A DNA stretch of 20,408 nt, from contig QGUY01000039.1 in the NCBI GenBank assembly GCA_003242315.1, forward strand, positions 1 through 20,408. Reading direction: 5' to 3'. The notes beneath the pieces were generated by a model. That model did not search any database. It saw only the letters and a list, made by a program, of their open reading frames with translations, and was not told the DNA's origin. This stretch comes from Bacteroidota bacterium. GTDB lineage: Bacteria; Bacteroidota; Bacteroidia; Cytophagales; Cyclobacteriaceae. Positions within the stretch are counted from its first letter, which is position 1; every line of letters begins with the position of its first letter. The translations under genes and the position numbers were made by a program. Positions 1 through 8,000 of this stretch are shown one piece after another.

Positions 1-1186
1 CGGGATAATAGCCGGACACGAGGCCGACGAAAACACAGACAAGCAGCCCAACGAGCATCCATAGCCATGGCACAACAAAGTGCTCCACGTCCATCGCGCT
101 TGCCATGAGGTTACCAATGAGGATGCCGAGTACTATACCTGCGATTCCACCGAGCAGACAAACGACGATAGCTTCAATGACGAACTGCTGACGAATCCGC
201 AGTGGCGTCGCCCCAAGGGCCTTTCTTACGCCGACTTCACGCGTACGTTCCGTCACCGACACGAGCATGATGTTCATGAGCGCAATGGATGCGCCAAGCA
301 AGGTAATAAAGCCGACGCCAAAGCCACCCCAGTAGAGTCCACTCGTTATCACTTTAAGATTTTCCTCAAGCGTTTCACTCTTTTCAATTTCAAAGGAATT
401 TTCCTGGCCGATACGATCGCGCCGAATCATGCGCATGAGTCCCGTTGCTTCACCCATGGCATGTTCAAATTGATCAGGATCGCGAACAGCGACGGTCATC
501 GTATAACGGAGCGGCTGTCCGCCTGCCAACTGATTCGCGACGATAAGCGGGATGTATACGGAGTTATCGAAATTCTCCTCTGCAATCTCACCTTTCTTCT
601 TGAGGACACCGATCACCCTGAATTGCGTACCCAGAGCGATGATGGTGGTACCGATAGGATTCTCATTGGATTCGTACAGCGTTTCGTAAATCTTACTGCC
701 GATAACCGCCACATGGGCGCCGCGATTGATCTCCACCATGGAGAAATTTCTTCCCTGATCAAACTCCAGGGCTTTGATCGCCATGTATTCCTCGTTGACA
801 CCACCAATGCCGACGTTGGGGTTTGTTTTTTTGGACAGTCGCTTAACCTCCGCGTTCCAGCTTACGTGCGCAAAGATGCAGATGCTTGACGGCACCGTGT
901 ACTCGTTCATAAAGCGCTTTGCCTCGCTGTACCGTATAAGGGGGTATGTTTTCTCGACAACACCGTCGCGGTTGGAACGTCGATACGTGCGGGAGTAGAT
1001 GTCGAACGTGTTCAGCCCCAGGGAGCTGAGGCTTTCGGTGACGGACTGTTCGATGCCGTCCACTGCAGTAAGAATACCCACCAGCGAGGTAATCCCTATG
1101 GCGACGATACAGGCTGTGAGCACCGAACGGAGCATATTTGCCTTGATCGACCGCAATCCCTCGCGAATATTTTCAATTAAATCCAT
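1..1186 (-). CDS. ABC transporter permease, FtsX/MacB type (C-terminus cut by window edge)
   Basis: Inner-membrane permease of the MacB/LolC-like class, which moves substrates out of the membrane or periplasm using a separate ATPase; the substrate cannot be told. I translated the minus strand: 395 codons are visible and the frame runs off position 1. Start chosen at the ATG (1184-1186), giving MDLIENIREGLRSIKANMLR, the usual N-terminus of this family. First membrane segment at about residues 21-41, MacB-type periplasmic domain about 45-270, then FtsX membrane segments at about 285-310, 335-362 and 372-391. The conserved cytoplasmic loop TREVGVRKALGA is at 315-326. Homologues typically end 15-25 residues after the final GYYP, so little is missing. 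The neighbour at 1354 is divergent, so the partner ATPase, if linked, must lie left of the window. Confidence 0.93.
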   Translation of the reverse strand, partial: MDLIENIREGLRSIKANMLRSVLTACIVAIGITSLVGILTAVDGIEQSVTESLSSLGLNTFDIYSRTYRRSNRDGVVEKTYPLIRYSEAKRFMNEYTVPSSICIFAHVSWNAEVKRLSKKTNPNVGIGGVNEEYMAIKALEFDQGRNFSMVEINRGAHVAVIGSKIYETLYESNENPIGTTIIALGTQFRVIGVLKKKGEIAEENFDNSVYIPLIVANQLAGGQPLRYTMTVAVRDPDQFEHAMGEATGLMRMIRRDRIGQENSFEIEKSETLEENLKVITSGLYWGGFGVGFITLLGASIALMNIMLVSVTERTREVGVRKALGATPLRIRQQFVIEAIVVCLLGGIAGIVLGILIGNLMASAMDVEHFVVPWLWMLVGLLVCVFVGLVSGYYP

Positions 1187-1282
1187 GCCCGAACGCAAAT
1201 ACCGAAACTGCTTAATACGTTGTTGCCGCAGGTCAGTTGTTACAGTTTGACGGGAAAAATTGTACGTCACCGCCTCAGCCGC

Positions 1283-1290
1283 CAAAATTA
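1283..1290 (-). promoter_or_regulatory. Possible -7 element for the ABC permease
   Basis: Read on the minus strand this is TAATTTTG, an exact match to the Bacteroidota -7 consensus TAnnTTTG. The matching -33 box is poor (CTG at 20 bases), and the implied leader would be about 90 bases, so this is a weak candidate. Confidence 0.25.
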
Positions 1291-1323
1291 GGACGTTTTA
1301 TAGGTTAATGCAGCATCATTGGA

Positions 1324-1331
1324 TAACTTTG
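1324..1331 (+). promoter_or_regulatory. Possible -7 element for the secreted protein gene at 1354
   Basis: TAACTTTG matches the Bacteroidota -7 consensus TAnnTTTG exactly and would start transcription near 1336, about 18 bases before the ATG. No convincing TTTG -33 box lies 19-21 bases upstream, where the sequence reads TATAGG. Confidence 0.35.
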
Positions 1332-1353
1332 ATTCAACACAGTCGATTTGCGC

Positions 1354-2610
1354 ATGAGAGCCATTTTTTTGTTCGCTTTGGTCGTTTTTGCGGGAGTTTG
1401 CCGCGCGAACTACATCCTTATTCCTATGGACGAACGGCAGTCCAACCACCTGAAGGCATATGGGATCACGTATTGGATCCTGAAAACGGACATGGAGGTC
1501 GACTGGCTGCTCAACTACCGAGGCGGAAGCTTCATGTGCAAATATCATCCCGCCATCCAGAACGAGCTTGTGGTCCGGGGAGTCAGCTATGAGGTCATCT
1601 CCGACGCCGACGCCAACCGGATCATTACGGAAATCGGAAGTCCGGCCCTCAATTACGACGTGATGAAGCTGGAAAAATATCCCCGCATAGCAGTCTATTC
1701 TCCCAAGACCGCGCAACCGTGGGACGATGCCGTGACACTTGTACTCACCTACGCTGAAATACCATACGACGTCATCTATGACGACGAGGTGTTGAATGGC
1801 TTGCTGCCCAAGTACGACTGGCTGCACCTCCATCACGAAGATTTCACCGGACAGTACGGCAAATTTTTCGGCTCCTATCAGAATATGCCGTGGTATATCG
1901 AAGCCCAGCAGGAAGCAGAAGAACTTGCCCGCAAGCACGGATTCCAAAAGGTATCTCAATTGAAACTGGCTGTCGCCCGAAAGATCAAGGAGTTCGTGGC
2001 CGGTGGAGGATTCATGTTTGCTATGTGCTCAGCTACCGACAGCTTTGACATTGCGCTTGCTGCTGATGGTGTCGATATCTGTGAGCATATGTATGACGGC
2101 GACCCTGCCGATCCTGAGGCGCAGAGCAAGCTGAACTATGAGCAATGCCTCGCGTTTACTGATTTCACGTTGGTTCGCGATCCCTATAAGTATGAATTTT
2201 CCGATATCGACAACCATCCTACCGAGCGAGGCTTGCGACAGGACAACGACTACTTTACCCTTTTTGAATTTTCCGCAAAATGGGATCCCATCCCTACTAT
2301 GTTATCACAAAATCATAGCCGGGTGATAAAGGGATTTTTCGGACAAACCACTGGCTTCAAGTCGCATCTCATCAAACCCGACGTGGTTGTCATGGGTGAG
2401 AACAAAGAAATTCGTGAAGCCAAGTACATCCACGGCATCCTTGGCAAAGGTTTTTGGACATTCTACGGCGGCCACGATCCTGAAGACTACCAACACCAGG
2501 TCGGCGAAGAACCCACAGATCTGAATCTGCACCCGAACTCGCCGGGCTACCGCTTGATTTTGAATAATGTGCTGTTCCCCGCGGCGAAGAAGAAAAAGCA
2601 GAAGACTTAG
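1354..2610 (+). CDS. Secreted conserved Bacteroidota protein with amidotransferase/ThuA-like features (often named 'asparagine synthetase B')
   Basis: 418 residues from the ATG at 1354; a TTG two codons earlier is possible but unlikely. An N-terminal signal peptide (about 1-18, ending near CRA) points to export. I recall this family as a conserved Bacteroidota protein frequently labelled asparagine synthetase B, but none of the synthetase hallmarks are visible: no N-terminal catalytic Cys2 and no SGGxDS ATP loop. What is visible is WDDAVTLVLTYAEIPYDV (123-140), YDWLHLHHEDFTGQYG (154-169), GGGFMFAMCSATDS (217-230), where Cys225 after a glycine-rich strand resembles a class I amidotransferase nucleophile elbow, and a C-terminal GFWTFYGGHDPEDYQH like ThuA-type proteins. 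It ends in a lysine-rich tail. The function is unknown. The stop codon sits at the edge of a heptad repeat. Confidence 0.85.
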   Translation: MRAIFLFALVVFAGVCRANYILIPMDERQSNHLKAYGITYWILKTDMEVDWLLNYRGGSFMCKYHPAIQNELVVRGVSYEVISDADANRIITEIGSPALNYDVMKLEKYPRIAVYSPKTAQPWDDAVTLVLTYAEIPYDVIYDDEVLNGLLPKYDWLHLHHEDFTGQYGKFFGSYQNMPWYIEAQQEAEELARKHGFQKVSQLKLAVARKIKEFVAGGGFMFAMCSATDSFDIALAADGVDICEHMYDGDPADPEAQSKLNYEQCLAFTDFTLVRDPYKYEFSDIDNHPTERGLRQDNDYFTLFEFSAKWDPIPTMLSQNHSRVIKGFFGQTTGFKSHLIKPDVVVMGENKEIREAKYIHGILGKGFWTFYGGHDPEDYQHQVGEEPTDLNLHPNSPGYRLILNNVLFPAAKKKKQKT

Positions 2611-2626
2611 GCAGTGGGCAGTAGTG
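2608..2626. repeat. Heptad repeat, left array, starting in the stop codon
   Basis: Reads TAGGCAGTGGGCAGTAGTG; on the other strand this is two units ACTGCCC and ACTGCCT. The TAG stop of the upstream gene forms the first bases. An array of the same unit in opposite orientation lies at 2744-2804, so the two can pair imperfectly. Confidence 0.6.
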
Positions 2627-2865
2627 AGGGCATGCGCTAACAGATAGGCCGTCCCTTTGCGCCCTTTGCGTCATGGCACCATTGCGGTAAACTCTCCGAA
2701 TCATAAGTTCACATTAGTTCCAAACTGCAATCAACGGCACCATCACTGCCAACTGCCAACTGCGTACTCACTGCCAACTGCCCATTGCCTGCTGCCCATT
2801 GCCACATTCCCCTTCCCCATAGCAGAATCTTTTCTTACATTAACCCACCAAATCAAATAACCGCT
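2611..2865. other. Non-coding gap between two + strand genes, rich in short repeats
   Basis: No credible gene in these 255 bases. The content is a left heptad array (to 2626), a pair of 9-base units CCCTTTGCG at about 2654-2671 followed by TTGCGGTAAAC, and a right heptad array at 2744-2804. No T-rich intrinsic terminator and no TAnnTTTG element were found before the gene at 2866. Confidence 0.6.
2744..2804. repeat. Heptad repeat, right array (ACTGCCN units)
   Basis: About eight degenerate 7-base units in tandem: ACTGCCA, ACTGCCA, ACTGCGT, a four-base slip, then ACTGCCA, ACTGCCC, ATTGCCT, GCTGCCC, ATTGCCA. The third to fifth positions (TGC) are the most constant. It is the inverted counterpart of the array at 2608-2626. 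Similar units recur after the gene ending at 8048. Confidence 0.75.
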
Positions 2866-3978
2866 ATGAAATCCCGACGTGATTTCCTTCAGAAAATTTC
2901 AGCGACGGCGTTGGCCGTTCCCTTTCTGTCTTCGGCAAAGGCCGCTGGTTCATCGTTTTATGAAGAACCTTACGAAGGCCCTGTGCTGAAAGTCGCCATT
3001 TTGGGACTTGGAAGCTATGGCACACGGGTGGCTGAGGCTATGCGCGACTGCAAGGCGGCAAAGCTCACCGGTGTAATCAGCGGAACACCGTCAAAGATCG
3101 CCGACTGGCAAAAGAAGTATGGTATTCCGGCGGCGAACTGCTACAACTACGAGAACTTCGATAAGATCAAGGACAACAAAGACATTGACGCTGTTTACAT
3201 CATCACGCCGAATGCCCTTCATAAAGATCAGGCTATTCGCGTAGCGCGCGCGGGCAAGCACGTCATTTGCGAAAAGCCCATGGCTCTCAACGCAAAGGAA
3301 GGTCAGGAAATGGTTGACGCTTGCAAGAAGGCAAACGTAAAATTACTCGTCGGCTATCGGATGCACTTCGAGGCCAACACGCTTGAAATCATCCGCATGC
3401 GGAATGCCGGTGAATTGGGTAAAGTCATGTTCTTCCAGGGATTGAGCGGATTTCGCATTGGCGATCCGGGACAGTGGCGATTGAGCAAAGAACTTGCCGG
3501 TGGAGGCGCACTGATGGACATCGGCATTTATTCAGTGAACGGCGCCCGGTATATGGTCGGCGAAGAACCTGTGTGGGTGACGGCACAGGAAGTAAAAACC
3601 GATCCTGTTAAGTTCAAGGAAGGTGTAGATGAAACCATTACATTCCAGCTGGGATTCCCGAGCGGCGTTATTGCGTCGTGCCTTTCCACCTACTCAATGA
3701 ACTATCTCGACCGGTTCTTCCTGAACGGAACGCAGGGCTTTGCTGAATTGCAACCCGCAACCGGCTACGGTCCGATCAAGGGAAGAACCCACAAGGGTGA
3801 GCTGAACTTACCTCACAAGACCCATCAAACCGTCCAGATGGACGAGATGTCAGCGATTATCCTTCAAAACAAAAAGCCTGTTGTACCAGTAGATGGCGAG
3901 GAAGGTGTGAAGGATTTGAGGATAATGGACGCTATTTATGAGGCTGTGAGAACGGGGAAGAAGGTGGAGTTGGGATAA
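2866..3978 (+). CDS. Tat-exported Gfo/Idh/MocA-family oxidoreductase (glucose-fructose oxidoreductase-like)
   Basis: NAD(P)-dependent sugar or polyol oxidoreductase, probably periplasmic. The start at ATG 2866 gives 370 residues and puts a twin-arginine signal at the very N-terminus (SRRDFLQK, then a hydrophobic stretch to about residue 27); an in-frame ATG at 2785 would bury this signal and lies in repeats. The Rossmann fold starts with VAILGLGSYG (43-52); the family signature EKPMA is at 136-140 (Lys137 catalytic). The C-terminal domain contains GGGALMDIGIY (212-222): the His usual in the DxGxH motif is Tyr222 here, as in glucose-fructose oxidoreductases. Tat export suits a protein folded with its cofactor in the cytoplasm. 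The exact sugar cannot be predicted. Its stop codon directly abuts that of the convergent gene. Confidence 0.92.
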   Translation: MKSRRDFLQKISATALAVPFLSSAKAAGSSFYEEPYEGPVLKVAILGLGSYGTRVAEAMRDCKAAKLTGVISGTPSKIADWQKKYGIPAANCYNYENFDKIKDNKDIDAVYIITPNALHKDQAIRVARAGKHVICEKPMALNAKEGQEMVDACKKANVKLLVGYRMHFEANTLEIIRMRNAGELGKVMFFQGLSGFRIGDPGQWRLSKELAGGGALMDIGIYSVNGARYMVGEEPVWVTAQEVKTDPVKFKEGVDETITFQLGFPSGVIASCLSTYSMNYLDRFFLNGTQGFAELQPATGYGPIKGRTHKGELNLPHKTHQTVQMDEMSAIILQNKKPVVPVDGEEGVKDLRIMDAIYEAVRTGKKVELG

Positions 3979-4485
3979 TCAATTCACTTTCTCCTCAAAC
4001 ATTTCATCAAGATTCTCAAGGGCTGCTGTAAATCCTTCCTTAAAGCCGAGCTCGATGATCTTGTCAAGGTCTTCGGGTTTGTCATAGCGAATGGTGATGT
4101 GTACCGTCGTTGAGTTGTCGTCAGAAGCACGGAAGTCTACTTTCCATCGCGAACGGGGAAGGTCAGTGTTGACGGTACCTTCCTCATCGGTAAAGGCGTC
4201 ATACATTCCGAATGACTCGGTAGGACGAATACCTTCATAATCGGCGCGGCTCCAATGGGTGTCGTTCTTCGGGCCTACCATGCTGTAATACCATGTGCCG
4301 CCATCGCGGAAGTCGAGCGACCGGGTCACCGTACGATAGGGTTTCGGAGCCCACCACTGATCCAGGAGTTCTTTTTGAGTCCATGCTGCCCAAACATCAT
4401 CTACTGGCGCAACAAATTCACGTTTTACGTGGATGGTACGGTTATCCCTGTCTACAGAGAAATTCATTGTGAGACTGCGTTTCAT
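3979..4485 (-). CDS. SRPBCC/AHSA1-like START-fold protein
   Basis: 168 residues. The fold forms a hydrophobic cavity; in this family (similar to the C-terminal domain of activator of Hsp90 ATPase) the ligand is usually unknown. Visible hallmarks: HVKREFVAPVDDVWAAWT (19-36), the WW of LLDQWWAPK, DFRDGGTWYYSM in the central strands, and a long C-terminal helix GFKEGFTAALENLDEMFEEK. The start at 4485 is chosen because its ATG overlaps the stop of the upstream regulator gene (ATGA), which implies translational coupling; an internal ATG six codons later would also give a full domain. ArsR plus AHSA1-like pairs are a recurrent two-gene arrangement. It is co-transcribed from the promoter at 4848-4878. 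Confidence 0.9.
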   Translation of the reverse strand: MKRSLTMNFSVDRDNRTIHVKREFVAPVDDVWAAWTQKELLDQWWAPKPYRTVTRSLDFRDGGTWYYSMVGPKNDTHWSRADYEGIRPTESFGMYDAFTDEEGTVNTDLPRSRWKVDFRASDDNSTTVHITIRYDKPEDLDKIIELGFKEGFTAALENLDEMFEEKVN

Positions 4486-4817
4486 GATTTTTTGGTTTTA
4501 GTTGATCTTACTTTTTGTAGTACATCATCAAGTTGTTCGAACCGGGACTCCCACATCTTGCGCAGGGGATCCAGCCAATCGTACACTTCGGTAAACTTTT
4601 CGGGACGCACGCTGCAACGTCGCTCGCGACCCGCGCGCACCACGCTGAGTACGCCGCATTCCTCCAGTACCTTGACGTGCAGCGAGACTGCTTGCCGCGA
4701 CATGTCGAAACGCGCGGCGATCTCATTCACATTCGCCGGCTTGCGTGCGAGCAAGCCAATAATCTCACGCCGTGTAGGGTCGGCAATAGCTTGAAAAACA
4801 TCCCTCCGGGATTCCAT
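4482..4817 (-). CDS. ArsR-family winged-helix transcriptional repressor
   Basis: 111 residues, typical for the family. It opens with VFQAIADPTRREIIGLLA (7-24), the characteristic first helices, followed by the helix-turn-helix NVNEIAARFDMSRQAVSLHVKVL (about 29-51), and the wing GVLSVVRAGRERRCSV. No metal-binding ELCVCDL-type motif is present, so it is probably a non-metal-sensing member. It overlaps the AHSA1-like gene by four bases. Two perfect 18-base palindromes just upstream (4832-4849 and 4859-4876) sit on its promoter, so autorepression is the simplest reading. The inducer is unknown; the partner START-fold protein could bind or remove it, which is inference. Confidence 0.93.
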   Translation of the reverse strand: MESRRDVFQAIADPTRREIIGLLARKPANVNEIAARFDMSRQAVSLHVKVLEECGVLSVVRAGRERRCSVRPEKFTEVYDWLDPLRKMWESRFEQLDDVLQKVRSTKTKKS

Positions 4818-4831
4818 ATCGAATTATTATA

Positions 4832-4849
4832 TGCAAGTAAGTACTTGCA
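4832..4849. promoter_or_regulatory. Palindromic operator 1 of the ArsR-type repressor
   Basis: TGCAAGTAAGTACTTGCA: perfect 8-base arms (TGCAAGTA) around a 2-base spacer, 15 bases upstream of the regulator's start codon. It covers the expected transcription start and the last two bases of the -7 element. Same arms as operator 2. Confidence 0.8.
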
Positions 4850-4878
4850 AATATAATATGCAAGTATATACTTGCAAA
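4848..4878 (-). promoter_or_regulatory. Bacteroidota-type promoter of the ArsR/AHSA1 operon
   Basis: On the minus strand, -33 TTTG (4878-4875), 19-base spacer, and -7 TATATTTG (4855-4848) match the Bacteroidota sigma-factor consensus TTTG-N19-21-TAnnTTTG exactly. The expected start near 4842 gives a leader of about 25 bases before the ATG at 4817. Confidence 0.75.
4859..4876. promoter_or_regulatory. Palindromic operator 2 of the ArsR-type repressor
   Basis: TGCAAGTATATACTTGCA, a perfect 18-base palindrome. It lies within the -33/-7 spacer and overlaps the -33 box by two bases. Centre-to-centre distance to operator 1 is 27 bases. Confidence 0.8.
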
Positions 4879-4952
4879 TTCTTGTTTCGATTTTCTAGCG
4901 GATCGTTTGGGAGAGAATTCGGGATGGGGTCTTTAGTGGCAACGAATACCGC

Positions 4953-4972
4953 AAAAGGAAAGTTTTCCTTTT
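4953..4972. promoter_or_regulatory. 20-base inverted repeat upstream of the cytochrome fusion gene
   Basis: AAAAGGAAA and its exact complement TTTCCTTTT separated by GT, 37 bases before the start at 5010. It may be an operator or a leader hairpin. It is unlike the ArsR palindromes and no canonical -7 element is seen next to it. Confidence 0.45.
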
Positions 4973-5009
4973 ATATTATAGGGCAATAAGTAAACAACCC
5001 CAATCAACT

Positions 5010-8000
5010 GTGTCACGTTTCCAGAACCTCGTGCCTAAACGCATCCTGCTCATCCTGTTTGTCCTTCTGGCTGTCCAATGCAACAAGCGCCCCGCTGAAA
5101 ATGAAACAGCAGGCGACAGCGGGGTGTCCATGATCGGTGATTTCCAGATCGCCAAAGGGTTTACCATTGAACTCATCGCCGCTGAACCACTTATTCGCGA
5201 CCCGGTGGATATGGAGATCGATGAACTGGGTAGGCTGTATGTAGTGGAAATGCCAGGATATCCCCTCGACGTCGGTGGTTCAGGAAAAATCAAGTTGCTG
5301 AGCGACACTGACGGCGACGGACGCATGGACAGCGCGACGGTCTTCGCAGAAAATCTTTTGTTGCCTACAGGGATTATGCGATGGAAACGCGGTGTGATCG
5401 TAACCGACGCGCCCTATGTCTTTTATCTAGAAGATGCCAACAACGACGGACGTGCTGAAGTTATTGACACGTTACTGACAGGCTTTGCACTCACCAACCC
5501 TCAGCATAAGGTCAACAATCCTGTTTACGGTCCCGATAACTGGATCTATCTCGCACACGAAGGAGCCGTGTCGACGGACTACTACCAGGATATCTTTGGC
5601 GATGAGGGAACGGAAATCTTCTATCCGGGCGACCCGAATGCTCCACGTCTTGCCAGCAATGCGGGAGGAAGATCCGTGCGCTTCAGACCTGACCAGCGCA
5701 AACTCGAAATGCTTTCCAGTCACACGCAGTTCGGTCACACCTTCGACCTCTGGGGCAATCACCTTCTTGTATGGAACGCCAATCATATCTATCACGAGGT
5801 TATCGCCGCACGTTACCTGGAGCGCAACGCAAGCCTCGCGGTATCCGGATCAACACAATCACTTTCCGACCATGGCGACGCGGCCGAAGTGTTTCCGATC
5901 ACTGAAAATCCGCAGCATGAGCTTCTCACCGATGTCGGCGTGATGACGTCTGCATGCGGACTGATCGCCTACCTCGGTGGTGCCTTTCCCCCACCCTATG
6001 ATGAGAACGTGAGCTTCGTAGCCGAACCCGTGAGCAATCTTGTCCACGTGGATAAAATCAGTCCCAACGGATCCACATTCACAGCGAGCCGCATGTTTCC
6101 GGATCGGGAGTTTCTCACTTCACGCGATGTAAAATTCCGGCCGGTGAACCTGTATGTGGGGCCGGACGGCGCGCTGTACGTCGTGGACTATTACCGACAG
6201 ATCATTGAACACCCCGAATGGATGGATGAAGAGACGGTGCAGTCGGGCACCTTGTACGACGACAGCGACAAAGGCAGAATATATCGCATAGCACCTGAAG
6301 GAACCCCGAAGCCTACGTGGATGAACAACCTCAATCTGGGCAGGGCAAGCGCTGAAGAACTGATTCGCATGCTAAAACATCCCAACTACTGGTGGCGCAT
6401 CAACGCCCAGCGATTACTGGTAGACCGAAACGACGCCAACCTCGTCCCTGCCCTGGCAGAAGTATGCATGGACCCCGAATCGTCACCGGGAAGGTTGCAT
6501 GCGCTGTGGACACTTGAAGGTATGCAGGCGCTGAACACGGAAATTATCCTTCAGGCATTGAGTGACTCGGTAGCCGGGATTCGCGAAAACGCGATCCGAA
6601 TTGCAGAACTGCACTTGGGAGAAGATCCGGCACTCGACTCCGCACTCATCAACTTAAAAAATGATCCTGACCCGCGCGTACGCTATCAGCTGTTGTTGAC
6701 GCTCGGTTACATCGACACCCCTGAGGCTGCAACGGCACGCAACGACATCCTCTTTCGCGACATTGCTGACCCGTGGGTTCGAACGGCCGCGCTATCGGCC
6801 ACGAATCCAGATGTCTCCGGTACACTCAACACGATGCTTTCACAGTACAGAACCGATATACCCGGTTACACAGGGATGATCCGTCAACTCGGTAGCCTGC
6901 TGGCCATGTCAGGCGATGGAAACACCCTGCACGATCTCATTGCTCGCGCAACGGGAACGGGCACTGGTTCCCAAAACGGCCTCGATGCAGTGCTTCAAGG
7001 TATTGCCGAAGGATGGGAAAGAAAAAGACCGCGTCAGCCTCTTCCGGTTCGCGATCAGCAACTCCTCGCTACGGCCGCCGTCAACCATACCGTGCTCGCC
7101 ATCCGACAGTCATCTCTTCGGCTCTTAAAGGCTAGCGCAACTCACGATGCCACAACACTTCGCAGCGCATTGCAGAAAGCATCTGTGATCGCGTTTGATG
7201 AAAAGTCGAACGCCGGCGAACGCGCTGCCGCCATCGACATGCTCGCATTGGGCAGCGTCGCCCCCTATGAAGATCGCCTGATACCGTTAGTATCTGCAAA
7301 CCAGGAACTGCCCGTCTCCCTCGCGGCGCTACGCACACTTGAAACGCTAAGGGGTGATAAGTTCGCCAACTACCTGGTCACTAACTGGGCATCATTGACG
7401 CCGCAATTGAAAGATGCGGCGGTGCGTGTGCTGATGTCGAACCACCGCGCGACAGCTATGCTGCTCGATGGGATTGCATCGGGCACAATTCAAGCTTCGG
7501 ACGTGAGCTGGCCACGCAAGGTGCGGCTCATGGAACATGAAGATTTCGACATGAGAAAGAAAGCGCGTGATCTTTTTACGCGCGACGACACCGTGACGAT
7601 TACCGCCAGGTACCAAAGCGCCCTCATCGCGACAGGAGATCCCACAAAGGGCCGCGAAATATTCCAGAAAAACTGCGCCATCTGCCACCAGATACGCGGC
7701 AAAGACGGAGTAAACATCGGACCCGACCTGGGCACAGTTCATAACTGGTCAAAACAAGCAATTCTGGCCTCAATACTTGCGCCCAGCCTCGCCATCTCCA
7801 GCGGCTACGAGACGTGGTCCGCAACCCTTGAGAATGGCGAAACGATCGAAGGCATCATCGCCAGCGAGACAGGTTCAGCCATCACGCTGCGAAATGCCGC
7901 CGGCGTAGACCGAACGATTTCGCGTCAGGATATTCGTTCACTGAAAGCACTAAACATGTCGCTAATGCCCGAAGGCTTGGAGGCACAGATTACGGTGGTG

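Noticed and set aside
80..889. Open frame of 269 codons on the + strand
   Set aside because: It lies antisense to the ABC permease, whose minus-strand frame gives clear FtsX signatures over the same bases.
1288..1959. 223-codon minus-strand frame
   Set aside because: Antisense to the secreted protein gene at 1354-2610; composition looks like a shadow frame and no domain is recognisable.
2744..2804. Tandem repeats considered as a CRISPR array
   Set aside because: Units are 7 bases with no spacers and no cas genes nearby.
4255..4856. Two + strand frames (179 and 107 codons)
   Set aside because: They overlap the ArsR and AHSA1-like genes antisense, and the second runs through the palindromic operators.
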